In this document: positions 35,197 to 44,394 of the stretch, in pieces | Position numbering within the stretch: the stretch's first letter is position 1 | How the letters are laid out: every line of letters starts with the position of its first letter | Origin: an uncultured Prevotellaceae bacterium | GTDB lineage: Bacteria; Bacteroidota; Bacteroidia; Bacteroidales; Bacteroidaceae | Assembly (NCBI GenBank): GCA_900314985.1 | Contig: OMXL01000009.1 | Coordinates: 1 to 64,000 of the forward strand | DNA length: 64,000 nucleotides | Direction of reading: 5' to 3' | Made by a program: the position numbers and the translations under genes | The notes under the pieces: model-generated | Seen by the model: only the letters and a program-made list of their open reading frames with translations | Told to the model about the DNA's origin: nothing | Database searches by the model: none

Positions 35197-35703
35197 TTAA
35201 ATCGAGAGGATAAAGTCATCCCAGTCCTTGGTGGATCCTTTCTTGCCGAACACTTTCTGGTAGAGACGGCTGCGCGTGGAAGCGATGCTCTCTTTGGAGT
35301 GTGCTGTCAGTATGGCGATATCCTTTGGTTGCAGTCGGATCTTGATGAGCAGGCTGACGTGGTAGTCTTGTTCGCTCATGTTGTAGAGGCTGAACAGCTT
35401 CTCTGTGAAACCTGTATAGGTGTCGTTCACGATTTCTGCCAGTTGCTTCCAATCCTCGTCGTCAAGACAGCGCCCCTCGTTCAGATATTGCTTGATGCGC
35501 AGATAGACTGACGTGGAGAATATCTGGCTTACGTCTTGTCTGGGTTCGATGACAGCCATCTTCTGCATGGCATGGATGTTGTCCAAGCGACTCTGCAACA
35601 GTTGTATCTTGCGGCGGTTGGCCTGCAGCACCATAATAAATAAGGTGATGTAGAACACGGTGCAGATGATGAGAAGAAACAGCTCGCGGTTGGTCAGTAT
35701 CAT
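35197..35703 (-). CDS. membrane-anchored HTH regulator (LuxR-like C-terminus)
   Basis: Protein of 168 residues. One membrane helix near the N-terminus (about 5-25, ELFLLIICTVFYITLFIMV), a helical linker, and a C-terminal helix-turn-helix region (about 115-160: HVSLLIKIRLQPKDIAILTAHSK in part, then STRSRLYQKVFG). This resembles the C-terminal part of the large Bacteroidota TPR-membrane-HTH regulators but without TPR repeats. The start is the ATG at 35703, because the -7 box at 35736-35728 lies inside any longer frame. A perfect inverted repeat lies just upstream. Targets unknown. Confidence 0.72.
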   Translation of the reverse strand: MILTNRELFLLIICTVFYITLFIMVLQANRRKIQLLQSRLDNIHAMQKMAVIEPRQDVSQIFSTSVYLRIKQYLNEGRCLDDEDWKQLAEIVNDTYTGFTEKLFSLYNMSEQDYHVSLLIKIRLQPKDIAILTAHSKESIASTRSRLYQKVFGKKGSTKDWDDFILSI

Positions 35704-35727
35704 AACGGTTATTTGGTTTTGTTTGAT

Positions 35728-35809
35728 GCAAAGGTAAGAAAAAAACTCATTCCTGCCAAGAAAAAACGTTTGCAAAAGTGTGCAAGCAATAATTGCAAAC
35801 TTTTGCAAA
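35728..35809 (-). promoter_or_regulatory. promoter and 11-bp inverted-repeat operator candidate
   Basis: Minus-strand -33 TTGG (35759-35756) and -7 TACCTTTGC (35736-35728), spacing 20 nt. Just upstream, TTTGCAAAAGT (35769-35779) and ACTTTTGCAAA (35799-35809) form a perfect inverted repeat, well placed for a dimeric regulator. Confidence 0.65.
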
Positions 35810-35813
35810 GCAA

Positions 35814-35850
35814 TTCCGCTGCTGTCTACATCATGTAAACAGCAGCGGAA
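35814..35850. terminator. near-perfect 37-bp palindrome, probable terminator
   Basis: TTCCGCTGCTGT (35814-35825) and ACAGCAGCGGAA (35839-35850) pair perfectly, and the loop itself contains TACAT/ATGTA arms. It lies 22 nt past the stop of the minus-strand Omp28-like gene. No long T-tract follows. Confidence 0.75.
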
Positions 35851-35872
35851 TGTAGAAGAATACTATGTGGTG

Positions 35873-37822
35873 TTATTTCTGTATTACCTTGATAGTCTTG
35901 CCATTAGCCATGCGAACGATGTTGAGACCTTTCTGCATGTTCTGTACGCGACGGCCGTCCAGTGTGTAGAAATCCTTCTGCTCACTGGCAGTAGCGACAT
36001 TTACGTTTTCAATGCCTGTGGAGGAAACATCTACTTTCACACGTTCACAATTGTTTACCGCCATGTCTCGTTTGTTATTAGATACAGGAGAGACGAAAGC
36101 TGTGATGCTGAGGTTCTCTGCTACAAAGTTGGAAGGGATGGTGTAGCTCTTGGTGATTTCGAAATTGTCACCGTCCCAAGTGATGTCATCGCCTTTGTAG
36201 TTTGTCAGCACGGCACGCAGGGTGTTGTTGTGCTCGAAATTGTCCGTCCATCTGCCGCTACTATACTGACGACCTGTAAGTCCTTCTTCAGTCAGATAGA
36301 TCGTTAACTTATTTCCTGACAACAACGTCTCAGCCTGTTCAACACCTACACCCTTCACCGTTACGTCAAGCTTGCGCGTCGCTGGGTCGTATGCCTGTCC
36401 GATGGAAAGTGTTACAAATGTTGGTGTCGCATTCAGTACCATCAGATTGTGTATTTCTGGCACCAACTGGCTAATATATTGTTCGTTGTAGCCAAGACCA
36501 TAGACAATATCATCTTCGCCTTCTGCCATTTCTGCCAAATACGTGCGATTGAATGCTGCAGCTGGGAAAATGTTTCCTCCCAAATAATTCTGGATACTGC
36601 TAACTGTTGAGAAATAATAAGGATCTTTGGACGTCGACTGATTGCCATGAATGGCAACCCATGCCAGATCATCATACTGCTGGTCCATCTGGCGAAGCAA
36701 CTTATAGCCAAGATAGCAATAGGTGCAGGTCCATGAAGTGAAATGCTCGATAAGGAATTTCTGGCGTTGAACAGCAGTCTTGTAGGTTGTGATAGTGGCT
36801 GTCTGGGTAGCATTCTCTACATCTGCGATAGGAGCCTTTCCGTTGATGGTCGTGAGTGTTGCTTTTAGTGTATGACTACCTACAGCAACATCTGCGGGGA
36901 GTGTCATCAGTGCCTTGACATCGGCGCTCTTGCTGGCTGCGATAGAGGTTGTAGCGGTATAGTCGCAGATTTTTACGTCATCAAGAAGCAGTTCAAAGCC
37001 CAGAGAGGTAATCTCTTCCTGTCCCATATTGGTTGCGGAAATCGTCCACTCTACCTGCTCGCCTTGCTGATAGAATGATTTGCTGACCTTTCCAGCACCC
37101 AAAAGCAAGTGCTGATCTGGCAATTGGCCTTCGACAATCAGTTGAACTGACAGTGCGCCATCAGAGCCGAGTCCATACCATCCGAGACCACTTCCACCAA
37201 CACCTGTAGGAATATTTCCGTAGAAGAGGAAGATGCCTTTCTTTGCGCTTTCTTCATAGTATGAAATGGGGTAGCATGCTTCGCTGCTGGTGCCACTTTT
37301 CTGATTGTAATCATAACCAACGATAAAGGTGGTGTTGTCTGAAGGTAACTCAAATTGGTCTGCCTCGTCAAACATCACGGTGTTCCATCCTTTTAAACCT
37401 GTTCCGACGCTCTTGTTCTTGAACTCTACGATGCCGCCTCTCTCTTCCTTGCTGATAAATACAGCAAAGTCAGGGGTATCGGCACATAGTCCAACACGCA
37501 TGCCGACGACTTTGAAACCTGCATAATCCTTATAAACTTCAGGTCCGAATTCTGTAGCGGCTTTACAGACACCCGAGGTATAGGATCCCATACCTGATCC
37601 GTATTCTGCCAAATCGTCTGTGTTATACAAACCGCACAGATACTGGTTCTCGGCCAGTGCGCGGCGACTTGTTAAACGCTCTTGATGTACAGCAGTAGCT
37701 GATTTCTGAACAGCAATACCTTTGGCTGTCCTAATGACAGACTGCTGTGCGTGAATGCTTAGAGAAAGCATGCTGGCAATCGCCAGAAACAATAATTTTT
37801 TCATGTCGGTATAATATTTCAT
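35873..37822 (-). CDS. Omp28-related exported protein with sorting-type C-terminal tail
   Basis: Protein of 649 residues. Signal peptide at MKKLLFLAIASMLSLSIHAQ (in part, from residue 7). The central region (about 340-480) resembles the Omp28-related domain with a thioredoxin-like CTYC pair (FTSWTCTYCYLG). The C-terminus (FYTLDGRRVQNMQKGLNIVR and on to KVIQK) is the short beta-strand tail of type IX-type secretion clients in Prevotella. The ATG at 37822 overlaps the stop of the upstream gene by one base (TAATG), which supports coupled translation; the ATG at 37804 is an alternative. Last gene of the operon beginning with TlpA. Confidence 0.8.
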   Translation of the reverse strand: MKYYTDMKKLLFLAIASMLSLSIHAQQSVIRTAKGIAVQKSATAVHQERLTSRRALAENQYLCGLYNTDDLAEYGSGMGSYTSGVCKAATEFGPEVYKDYAGFKVVGMRVGLCADTPDFAVFISKEERGGIVEFKNKSVGTGLKGWNTVMFDEADQFELPSDNTTFIVGYDYNQKSGTSSEACYPISYYEESAKKGIFLFYGNIPTGVGGSGLGWYGLGSDGALSVQLIVEGQLPDQHLLLGAGKVSKSFYQQGEQVEWTISATNMGQEEITSLGFELLLDDVKICDYTATTSIAASKSADVKALMTLPADVAVGSHTLKATLTTINGKAPIADVENATQTATITTYKTAVQRQKFLIEHFTSWTCTYCYLGYKLLRQMDQQYDDLAWVAIHGNQSTSKDPYYFSTVSSIQNYLGGNIFPAAAFNRTYLAEMAEGEDDIVYGLGYNEQYISQLVPEIHNLMVLNATPTFVTLSIGQAYDPATRKLDVTVKGVGVEQAETLLSGNKLTIYLTEEGLTGRQYSSGRWTDNFEHNNTLRAVLTNYKGDDITWDGDNFEITKSYTIPSNFVAENLSITAFVSPVSNNKRDMAVNNCERVKVDVSSTGIENVNVATASEQKDFYTLDGRRVQNMQKGLNIVRMANGKTIKVIQK

Positions 37823-38445
37823 TATTTGGTTATTACTTTACGTACACGGCCATCGCTCATCGGGACAATACTGAGTCCGCGCTGACTGCCTTTTACCTGG
37901 TTGCCTAACAGGTTATAGCGTCGTACAGCCTTGTGGGGCGCTTGTTGGCTGACAGCCTCTATGCCTGTAGGGTTCACATATTTATAGTTGACAGTTACGG
38001 AAAATGTCCTTGCCAGCATACCGTCATAGGTCTTGGCAGTATAAGTGACACTGCATTCACCATAAGCTCCCACCTCATTGGGCATCCACTCGGACATGAT
38101 GTTCTGGCTTTCGCCTTGTGGAAGACTGGTCTTGGAAGTCTCTTGCTGCCCTGTGGCAGAATATGAATTACATTCTGTCGGGAAACACAACTGCACCAGG
38201 CCATTGTCTATCTTGGTGATGTCAGTGACTATGGCTACCTTGCTGTTTGCTGGGGCACCATCGTTCTTTACGAATAAGTCTGAATTGATTTGAGGCATTT
38301 CTATGTCCTCGTTCTCCACTTCTGTCCGTGTGATGGTTGCCCCATCTTCATAGACATTACCGTTCTTGTCTGTAAAAACGTATCCCTGGGCAAATACCAC
38401 AGAATACGTCATCATAACAATTAATAGTGTAAAGCATTTTTTCAT
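37822..38445 (-). CDS. small exported protein with sorting-type C-terminal tail
   Basis: Protein of 207 residues: signal peptide (1-20, ending VVFAQ), a central beta-rich region without a recognised family, and the tail RYNLLGNQVKGSQRGLSIVP ending KVITK, similar to the tails of neighbours at 35873, 54950 and 57785. Start set at the ATG 38445. It lies between two Omp28-like genes in the same operon and is probably secreted or surface-attached with them. Confidence 0.75.
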   Translation of the reverse strand: MKKCFTLLIVMMTYSVVFAQGYVFTDKNGNVYEDGATITRTEVENEDIEMPQINSDLFVKNDGAPANSKVAIVTDITKIDNGLVQLCFPTECNSYSATGQQETSKTSLPQGESQNIMSEWMPNEVGAYGECSVTYTAKTYDGMLARTFSVTVNYKYVNPTGIEAVSQQAPHKAVRRYNLLGNQVKGSQRGLSIVPMSDGRVRKVITK

Positions 38446-38457
38446 AAGCAATCTATT

Positions 38458-39234
38458 TTAGTTTGTTGTTACTTTCGTTTTTGCTGCCTGTAGTACGCCG
38501 TTGTCATTATAAATAAAGGCTACTATACTCAGGTTGTCTTTGTTCCAATCGCCATCGATGGCCTGTGTCAACTGCTGTGACTTCTGTTCACCGGCATTCA
38601 GAGTGATGGGGTCTCCCCATGTGCCATTGACAGACGTGCGGAATACGTGATGATGGATGTAGTTCTTGTTTGTTGAACCATCAGGCATAAACTGCAGGGC
38701 AGTGATGCCATCCTCCAGTACCCATACTTGTAGTTTCCCTTCAATGTTGTCACCCTTGGCATCCTCTTGGATGGTGATATTGATGTTTTCACCTTGAATG
38801 GTAGCTGTCAGGGAAAGGTCTACGGGTGAAGGCTTGGTAATCTCCTCTCTTACTGTTGCAGTCCACTCTGTGTAGTTTTGTGGCGCATGACGATTTACCA
38901 TGCCGATAGGCTGACCATATCCTTTTACGTAATGCTCAAAATACTCGCAGCCTGTCGTAGTGGTCAGTGGCATCAGCTTTCCATTGGGGAGCTTTCCGAA
39001 CTCACCGGAATAGATGCCGACGGCTACCAAATGATTACCATAGGTCTCCTGTAGTTGATTGATAATCTCTGTACCTTTGGGACAGTTGACGCACCGCTGC
39101 CCGGTAAAGTCTTCCAACAGCACCACCCGCTGGGCGGCTTCTTGCTGGACATAGATAAGTTGCTCGCTCTCGTCAATATGGCTACACGACAGCAGCATGG
39201 TAACGATACCTGTTATATATGCGAAATGCTTCAT
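38458..39234 (-). CDS. Omp28-like lipoprotein with CxxC
   Basis: Lipoprotein of 258 residues. Signal with lipobox MLLSC (about 13-17). A thioredoxin-like start VVLLEDFTGQRCVNCPKG with CVNC (about 44-47) followed by HLVAVGIYSGEFGK, as in Omp28-related proteins. Start at the ATG 39234; upstream frame overlaps the barrel gene and is spurious. The CxxC and the TlpA thioredoxin at the head of the operon suggest a periplasmic redox pathway. Confidence 0.8.
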   Translation of the reverse strand: MKHFAYITGIVTMLLSCSHIDESEQLIYVQQEAAQRVVLLEDFTGQRCVNCPKGTEIINQLQETYGNHLVAVGIYSGEFGKLPNGKLMPLTTTTGCEYFEHYVKGYGQPIGMVNRHAPQNYTEWTATVREEITKPSPVDLSLTATIQGENINITIQEDAKGDNIEGKLQVWVLEDGITALQFMPDGSTNKNYIHHHVFRTSVNGTWGDPITLNAGEQKSQQLTQAIDGDWNKDNLSIVAFIYNDNGVLQAAKTKVTTN

Positions 39235-39253
39235 TTCAGTGTGCGGTCTACAG

Positions 39254-40834
39254 TTAGAAGTTATAGTTATACGACAGTGTGAAACCTTTGGTGGCCGGCA
39301 CATAGCGGCAGACTCCTCCCGAGCAGTTATAGCCCGCACGGGTGCGACCATAACCCAGCTGTATGCGATGGGCGCCAGTATTGTAGGTCACCAGTCCTTG
39401 ATAGTAGTGTATGTCTGTCTCACCACAGTTCCAGAGGTCACTGACGGTAAACATCCAGTGGGGTGCCAATGACAGTTCGGCGAGTGCATAGGCCCAGTCG
39501 TGCTGGTCCTGGGCGGTGGTCAGGTATTGCAGTTCTGTGCGCAACTTGGTGTGGCGTGACAACTGCATCAGCGCGTCGGCCACAAAGATATCGCTGTGAA
39601 TCATGCCTCCTTCACCTTCAATGACGGTTTTGTTGTAGCGCTGGTTCATATACATCAAACTCAATTTGATGTCGCGAGTCATGCGGCGTGTCAACTGAAC
39701 ATTCAGGTCTTGATAGTAGGTCTCGTCACCCCATTTCAGCCATTGGCTGTCAATAGCACGTACATACGAGTAGTTCACCTTGACGTTCATGCCGTAGCGA
39801 CCACCAAGTGTCGTCTTGCGTGGGATGTTGTAACCAGCCTCCATCTGATAGGCCCACTCACCGCTTGCCAGTTGTGTAGCGTAAGGGTAGAGGGCTGCCA
39901 GTGCATAGGTGTGGTCGAGCGTGAAGGCTGGTAAGTGGTTGATGAAAGAACTTGTTCCCAGCATGTTTCGCTGACTGCGAAATGCCATGTTCTCAGAACG
40001 TTTGGCTTGCAGCAAGAGGCTGAGACCACGTTTTGAATAAGAACCGGAGAGCATGGCGACCTGTCCGCTATGGTAGTTGTAGCCATTGTCAAACGAGGGG
40101 TCTTGTGTCTTGTGGGCATATTCCACCAACACACCCCATGGTCCTTTGTTCAGATTTGCACGAATATCCCATGCATTGACAAATTTGGGCAGGTTGTAGC
40201 GGTGTGTGGGGTCAGCAAATATTTCTTCATCCTTCTCGTATTTGTTTACCCACGAAGCACCTATTGTGAGGTGTGTCTCTTTATTCTGCAATGTTGGTAT
40301 CCACTCGTCAAGGGCTATCTCGCCATCCAGTCCTGATACAAGTCCGCCGTCCCATTTCCAATAGTGGCGCTGCTTGCCACTTAGGGCCTTGAACGTGACT
40401 CCTTTTGCAGGACGTAGCGTCAAACGACCACCTAATAGCGAGTTGTCGATGCCCAGTGAGCGCTCCTCATAGGTGCGCAGAATGAAGCCAGAACCAAATT
40501 GCTCGTAAAAGGTACCTGCGGTTAATTCTGCACAACCAAGCTTTCCTTTTACCCAGAAGTGGGGGATGCCCCATCCCTTGAAGTCGTTTTCAAAACCAGG
40601 TAGCGGATGTTCCATGTATTCCAGACGTGCTCCTGCATCAATGTGATTACTCTGCAATTGCAGATCCACATAGGTGTTGGTCAATAGGTCGTCCGTCTTG
40701 GTAGCTCCTGTCGCCTCATCGTTCTGTGGTAGCAAAATGTCACTTTGGATACTACCAGAAAAGGTAATTTCCTTTTGGGCATTGATACTTACCATGCAAC
40801 AGACGGCAGCGAGGGTAGAGAGTAATCGTTTCAT
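39254..40834 (-). CDS. DUF6029-like outer membrane beta-barrel protein
   Basis: Exported protein of 526 residues with signal peptide (1-19) and alternating aromatic beta-strands throughout (for example LTAGTFYEQFGSGFILR, about 98-114), ending in FTLSYNYNF with a terminal Phe as in outer membrane barrels. Matches the DUF6029 type by eye. Its ATG overlaps the TlpA stop (ATGA, 40831-40834). Perhaps the outer membrane component of the system formed with the Omp28-like proteins. Confidence 0.75.
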   Translation of the reverse strand: MKRLLSTLAAVCCMVSINAQKEITFSGSIQSDILLPQNDEATGATKTDDLLTNTYVDLQLQSNHIDAGARLEYMEHPLPGFENDFKGWGIPHFWVKGKLGCAELTAGTFYEQFGSGFILRTYEERSLGIDNSLLGGRLTLRPAKGVTFKALSGKQRHYWKWDGGLVSGLDGEIALDEWIPTLQNKETHLTIGASWVNKYEKDEEIFADPTHRYNLPKFVNAWDIRANLNKGPWGVLVEYAHKTQDPSFDNGYNYHSGQVAMLSGSYSKRGLSLLLQAKRSENMAFRSQRNMLGTSSFINHLPAFTLDHTYALAALYPYATQLASGEWAYQMEAGYNIPRKTTLGGRYGMNVKVNYSYVRAIDSQWLKWGDETYYQDLNVQLTRRMTRDIKLSLMYMNQRYNKTVIEGEGGMIHSDIFVADALMQLSRHTKLRTELQYLTTAQDQHDWAYALAELSLAPHWMFTVSDLWNCGETDIHYYQGLVTYNTGAHRIQLGYGRTRAGYNCSGGVCRYVPATKGFTLSYNYNF

Positions 40835-41322
40835 TGTTTTATGAGTTCGCGTACCTTATTTATAAGCTCTGTCTCAGCACCATCAGTATATCCGTTGTGC
40901 TTGTAAACGATGTTACCCTGTCCGTCAACGATGAGTACGAAAGGTATCATTTGGATACCTAAGGCGCGTTTCAAGTCGCTGTTGGGGTCAAGTAGTACCT
41001 CGTAAGCCCAGTTGTGATTGCTGACGAGCGGTTTAACTTTGTTAATGTTCTGTGCCTGGTCAATGCTGACGGCATAAATCTTCACACCGGTTTCTTCTTG
41101 CCAGTCCTCATAAACCTCGGCAATAGCGTCAAGTTCGCGGTTACAAGGCTTGCACCATGTTGCAAAGAAGTCAATGATGAAAGGCTTCCCGTTGTTTGAC
41201 AACGTGTCAGTACGTACACTCTGTCCATCAATAGTCTTGAGGGTTATTGCGGGCAGTTGGGCATGTAGCACTCCTATGGAGACTACCCATGCCATAACAG
41301 ATAAGGTTATAATCTTTTTCAT
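40831..41322 (-). CDS. TlpA-like periplasmic thioredoxin
   Basis: Thiol-disulfide oxidoreductase of 163 residues. Signal peptide (1-21), active site WCKPC in FFATWCKPCNRELDAI (about 53-68), and the cis-Pro region MIPFVLIVDGQGNIV (about 130-144). First gene of a five-gene operon with a barrel, two CxxC-bearing Omp28-like proteins and a sorting-tail protein, suggesting it keeps their cysteines in the right state. The -7 box ends 7 nt before the ATG, so the 5' leader would be about 5 nt. Confidence 0.88.
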   Translation of the reverse strand: MKKIITLSVMAWVVSIGVLHAQLPAITLKTIDGQSVRTDTLSNNGKPFIIDFFATWCKPCNRELDAIAEVYEDWQEETGVKIYAVSIDQAQNINKVKPLVSNHNWAYEVLLDPNSDLKRALGIQMIPFVLIVDGQGNIVYKHNGYTDGAETELINKVRELIKQ

Positions 41323-41329
41323 ATTCGCG

Positions 41330-41361
41330 GCAAAGGTACTAATAAGCCTGCAAAGAACAAA
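41330..41361 (-). promoter_or_regulatory. promoter of the TlpA-Omp28 operon
   Basis: Minus-strand -33 TTTG (41361-41358) and -7 TACCTTTGC (41338-41330), spacing 19 nt, very close to the ATG at 41322. Confidence 0.7.
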
Positions 41362-41500
41362 AGAAATTGTGCTTTTTCTTTATTATTTGTCAGAAAATAC
41401 CATAGCAAAGGTATCAGATGCAAGTGTAAGAAGGGTAAAAAACTTAGAAAATGAAAGATTTTATACATTAAAACCTCTCTAATAAAAAAACACATTTTTC

Positions 41501-41533
41501 TTTTGTCTTTCCGTAAAATCTTGTTACCTTTGC
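41501..41533 (+). promoter_or_regulatory. trpS promoter
   Basis: TTTTG (41501-41505) and TACCTTTGC (41525-41533), spacing 19 nt; 28 nt to the ATG. No leader-peptide or T-box-like structure fits. Confidence 0.8.
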
Positions 41534-41561
41534 AAGCTGAAACGAAAAAGACAACGAAACA

Positions 41562-42650
41562 ATGGGAAAGATAATACTTACAGGCGACCGTCCTACAGGT
41601 AAACTGCACTTGGGACACTATATCGGTTCGCTGCGCCGTCGCGTAGAACTGCAGAACGCTGGCGACTATGAGAAGATGTTTGTGTTTATGGCCGACGTAC
41701 AGGCACTGACAGATAATGCTGACAATCCTGAGAAGATTCGCCAAAACATCATTGAGGTGGCACTGGACTACCTGGCAGCTGGCTTGGATCCAGAGAAGTG
41801 TACGCTGTTTATCCAGAGTCAGATAACAGAGCTGGCAGAGTTGACGACCTACCTGATGAACCTGGTGTCAGTAAGCCGCGTACAGCGCAACCCCACAGTG
41901 AAGACAGAGGTGAAGATGCGCGGTTTCGAGGGTGAGAGCATCCCCTTAGGATTCTTCTGCTATCCTGTCAGTCAGGCTGCTGACATCACATTGTTTAAGG
42001 CTACTACAGTGCCTGCAGGTGAAGACCAGGAGCCAATGTTGGAAGTAACCCGCGAACTGGCCCGTCGCTTCAACCAAATTTATGCTCCTGTGCTGGTAGA
42101 GCCTAACATCCTGCTGCCTGAGAACCTGACGGCACGACGCCTGCCGGGAACAGACGGTAAGGAGAAGATGTCGAAGTCGCTGGGTAACTGTATCTATCTG
42201 TCAGATGACGCTGACACGGTATGGCAGAAAGTTCGCTCGATGTACACCGACCCTGAGCATATCAACCTGAATGATCCTGGACATGTGGAGGGCAATGCCG
42301 TATTCACTTACCTGGATGCGTTCTCTAAGCCTGAGCACTTTGCCCAGTACTGGCCTGAGTACCAGAATCTGGATGAGTTGAAAGACCACTACCGTCGTGG
42401 CGGTCTGGGCGACATGAAGTGTAAGAAGTTCCTGAATCAGATACTCAACGAATTCCTGGAGCCTATGCGCCAGCGCCGTCATGAGTTTGAGCAAGACATT
42501 CCTGAAATTTACAATATTCTGAAGAAGGGTACGGAGAAGGCTCGCGAGACCGCTGCTCAGACAATGACTGAGGTGCGTCAGGCCATGCGTATCAACTACT
42601 TCGATGATGCCGAGCTAATTAAGAGTCAGGCGGAGAAATATAAGAAGTGA
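41562..42650 (+). CDS. trpS: tryptophan--tRNA ligase
   Basis: Class I aminoacyl-tRNA synthetase of 362 residues. The HIGH-type motif is [14 protein letters not shown] (about 10-23) and the KMSKS loop is [10 protein letters not shown] (about 202-211). Length is slightly above the usual 330-340. Monocistronic: own promoter, and a terminator behind it. Confidence 0.96.
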   Translation: MGKIILTGDRPTGKLHLGHYIGSLRRRVELQNAGDYEKMFVFMADVQALTDNADNPEKIRQNIIEVALDYLAAGLDPEKCTLFIQSQITELAELTTYLMNLVSVSRVQRNPTVKTEVKMRGFEGESIPLGFFCYPVSQAADITLFKATTVPAGEDQEPMLEVTRELARRFNQIYAPVLVEPNILLPENLTARRLPGTDGKEKMSKSLGNCIYLSDDADTVWQKVRSMYTDPEHINLNDPGHVEGNAVFTYLDAFSKPEHFAQYWPEYQNLDELKDHYRRGGLGDMKCKKFLNQILNEFLEPMRQRRHEFEQDIPEIYNILKKGTEKARETAAQTMTEVRQAMRINYFDDAELIKSQAEKYKK

Positions 42651-42670
42651 AAAGTCAGAAGTGAGAAAAA
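42643..42670 (+). repeat. heptamer repeat spanning the trpS stop
   Basis: AGAAGTG, AAAAGTC, AGAAGTG, AGAAAAA: four 7-nt units overlapping the stop codon (42648-42650) and running to the terminator stem. Confidence 0.7.
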
Positions 42671-42703
42671 GGCGACGAATGAAATATTTCGTCGCTTTTT
42701 TTT
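42666..42703 (+). terminator. trpS terminator
   Basis: GCGACGAA (42672-42679) pairs with TTCGTCGC (42688-42695) followed by eight T. The T-tract overlaps the -33 TTTG of the next promoter. Confidence 0.88.
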
Positions 42704-42733
42704 GTTTATTATAAAAAATGTTCGTATCTTTGC
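42701..42733 (+). promoter_or_regulatory. promoter of the CsgG-like operon
   Basis: TTTG (42701-42704) at the end of the trpS terminator T-tract and TATCTTTGC (42725-42733), spacing 20 nt. Confidence 0.75.
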
Positions 42734-42773
42734 CGTGATATATCACCTAAAAAACGAATTAATTTTGCCTATT

Positions 42774-43706
42774 ATGAAAAAATTACTATGTGTGGCTGTG
42801 CTGCTGACAGCCTTGGCCACAAGTTCACAGGCCCAACGTAAGACTCAGGTCGTGGAGCCTGTCAAGGCCGCTCAGCCTGCTGACGGCAAGACCATTAAAC
42901 GTAAGGTTGCCATCGGACGTTTCTCTAATGAGACTCAATATGCGAAGGGTATCTTCTACGACAAGGAGAACGACCCTATGGGTAAGCAAGCCCTCGACAT
43001 TCTGTCGGCTAAGCTGGCTGCATCAGGTAAGTTCCTGCTGTTGGAGCGTGGCGACCTGGCTCAGCTGCTGGAAGAGGCCAAGAAGAGTGAGGATGGTCTG
43101 CAGACCATCGGTGCCGACTATATGATTATCGGTTCAATCACCGAGTTCGGCCGTAAGAATACCGGTAAGGAGGGTGTCTTCACCTCTACGAAGATGCAGA
43201 CGGTAGAGGCTGCTGTGGCTATCCGTCTGGTAGATGTGTCGACAGGTCTTATAGTCTACTCTGACGAGGCCAAGGGACAGGCTCAGATTACCACGAAGAC
43301 CACGCTGGGTGTGGGTGGACGTGCTGACTATGACGCAACACTTAGCGACAAGGCTATCTCAGAGGCTATCGGTCAGCTGGTGGAGAACATCATCAACAAG
43401 TGTACCGACAAGCCTTGGCGCACCTACTTCCTGACATACGATGCTGATGCCCAGATGATTGCCGGTGGTGCCAGCCAGGGTGTGAAGGAAGGTGACGTCT
43501 TTGCTGTGAAGACCAAGGGTAAGAAGGTAAAGAATCCGCAGTCGGGCGTGATGATTGAGCTGCCTGGTAAGCAGATTGGTACTGTTACGGTATCGGCTAC
43601 TGGTGGTGACACTCCCGAGACGGAATACTCATTCGTGGAATATAACGGCACAGCCATTGATGCCGCTAAGTTGAACACTTATTATATAGAGGAGATTAAG
43701 AAATGA
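42774..43706 (+). CDS. CsgG family outer membrane secretion/assembly protein
   Basis: Exported protein of 310 residues. Signal peptide (1-21, ending SSQAQ); CsgG domain with KVAIGRFSNETQYAKGIF (about 43-60), LLERGDLAQLLEEAK (about 93-107) and GADYMIIGSITEFG (about 118-131). CsgG forms the nonameric curli secretion pore in Enterobacteria; Bacteroidota relatives are used for other lipoprotein or polysaccharide systems. The start is the ATG at 42774 because the promoter lies inside any longer frame. First gene of a four-gene operon with overlapping ATGA junctions. Confidence 0.88.
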   Translation: MKKLLCVAVLLTALATSSQAQRKTQVVEPVKAAQPADGKTIKRKVAIGRFSNETQYAKGIFYDKENDPMGKQALDILSAKLAASGKFLLLERGDLAQLLEEAKKSEDGLQTIGADYMIIGSITEFGRKNTGKEGVFTSTKMQTVEAAVAIRLVDVSTGLIVYSDEAKGQAQITTKTTLGVGGRADYDATLSDKAISEAIGQLVENIINKCTDKPWRTYFLTYDADAQMIAGGASQGVKEGDVFAVKTKGKKVKNPQSGVMIELPGKQIGTVTVSATGGDTPETEYSFVEYNGTAIDAAKLNTYYIEEIKK

Positions 43707-44050
43707 AAAAGCTCGTACTGTTCACACTGACTCTTGCAGCCTTGCTGTTGGTTGGCTGCAAGGCTAACTATCCTGTCGCTATGCAGACGGGTCAAGAGGA
43801 TATGGCTTATCTGGTCTTTGTAGGACCATTAGATAAATACGGTAATGGTCAATATCCCGTTCAGGTGGATATCGACGGCACCAAGTTTGATACCAAGGTG
43901 GTAAAGCCTAAGGTGGCCAACCGTAAGGGCTACCAGTATGGTGTAGGCCTGGGTAATCGCCATCTGAAGGTGACCTTCAAGGGCGAGATCGTCTATGAGA
44001 AGCAGATATTCCTGTCAACCCAAGAAACTAAAGTCATTAACTTGCCATGA
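43703..44050 (+). CDS. small lipoprotein in the CsgG operon, unrecognised
   Basis: Lipoprotein of 115 residues: lipobox LLLVGC (about 14-19), then a short beta-rich domain (YLVFVGPLDKYGNGQYPVQV, about 36-55). Overlaps its neighbours by 4 nt on both sides, so it is a fixed part of the operon. I know no family for it; it is extra to the usual CsgG-DUF4810-DUF799 trio. Confidence 0.78.
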   Translation: MKKLVLFTLTLAALLLVGCKANYPVAMQTGQEDMAYLVFVGPLDKYGNGQYPVQVDIDGTKFDTKVVKPKVANRKGYQYGVGLGNRHLKVTFKGEIVYEKQIFLSTQETKVINLP

Positions 44051-44394
44051 AGAAAGTGTTTGTTGCCGCTGTTGCCGTGCTGACGTTAGCGTCGTGCGGT
44101 ACCGTACAGCCTGATTTGTACTCGTGGTACGACTCAGAGGATGCCACCTATCAGTATACGAAGCGTGCCTCGGAAGAGAAGCTTGCTGAGGCTATGGCAC
44201 AGTACAAGAAGGTGATTTCCACACAGAAGGGAGCCCGTGGTGTGGTGCCCCCAGGAGTAAATGCCGAATACGGCTATCTGTTGGTGAAGGCCGGCCAGAA
44301 GCAGGAGGGTCTGACGCTGCTGAAGCAAGAGGTTGCCCTCTATCCTGAGTCAGAGAAGTTTATTTCACGAATCATCAAACAACTGGAGAAATGA
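44047..44394 (+). CDS. DUF4810 family lipoprotein
   Basis: Lipoprotein of 115 residues: lipobox TLASC (about 14-18), then PDLYSWYDSEDATYQYTK (about 22-39) and GVVPPGVNAEYGYLLVKAG (about 69-87) characteristic of DUF4810, with a TPR-like helical end. It is the usual companion of CsgG and DUF799 proteins. Confidence 0.87.
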   Translation: MKKVFVAAVAVLTLASCGTVQPDLYSWYDSEDATYQYTKRASEEKLAEAMAQYKKVISTQKGARGVVPPGVNAEYGYLLVKAGQKQEGLTLLKQEVALYPESEKFISRIIKQLEK

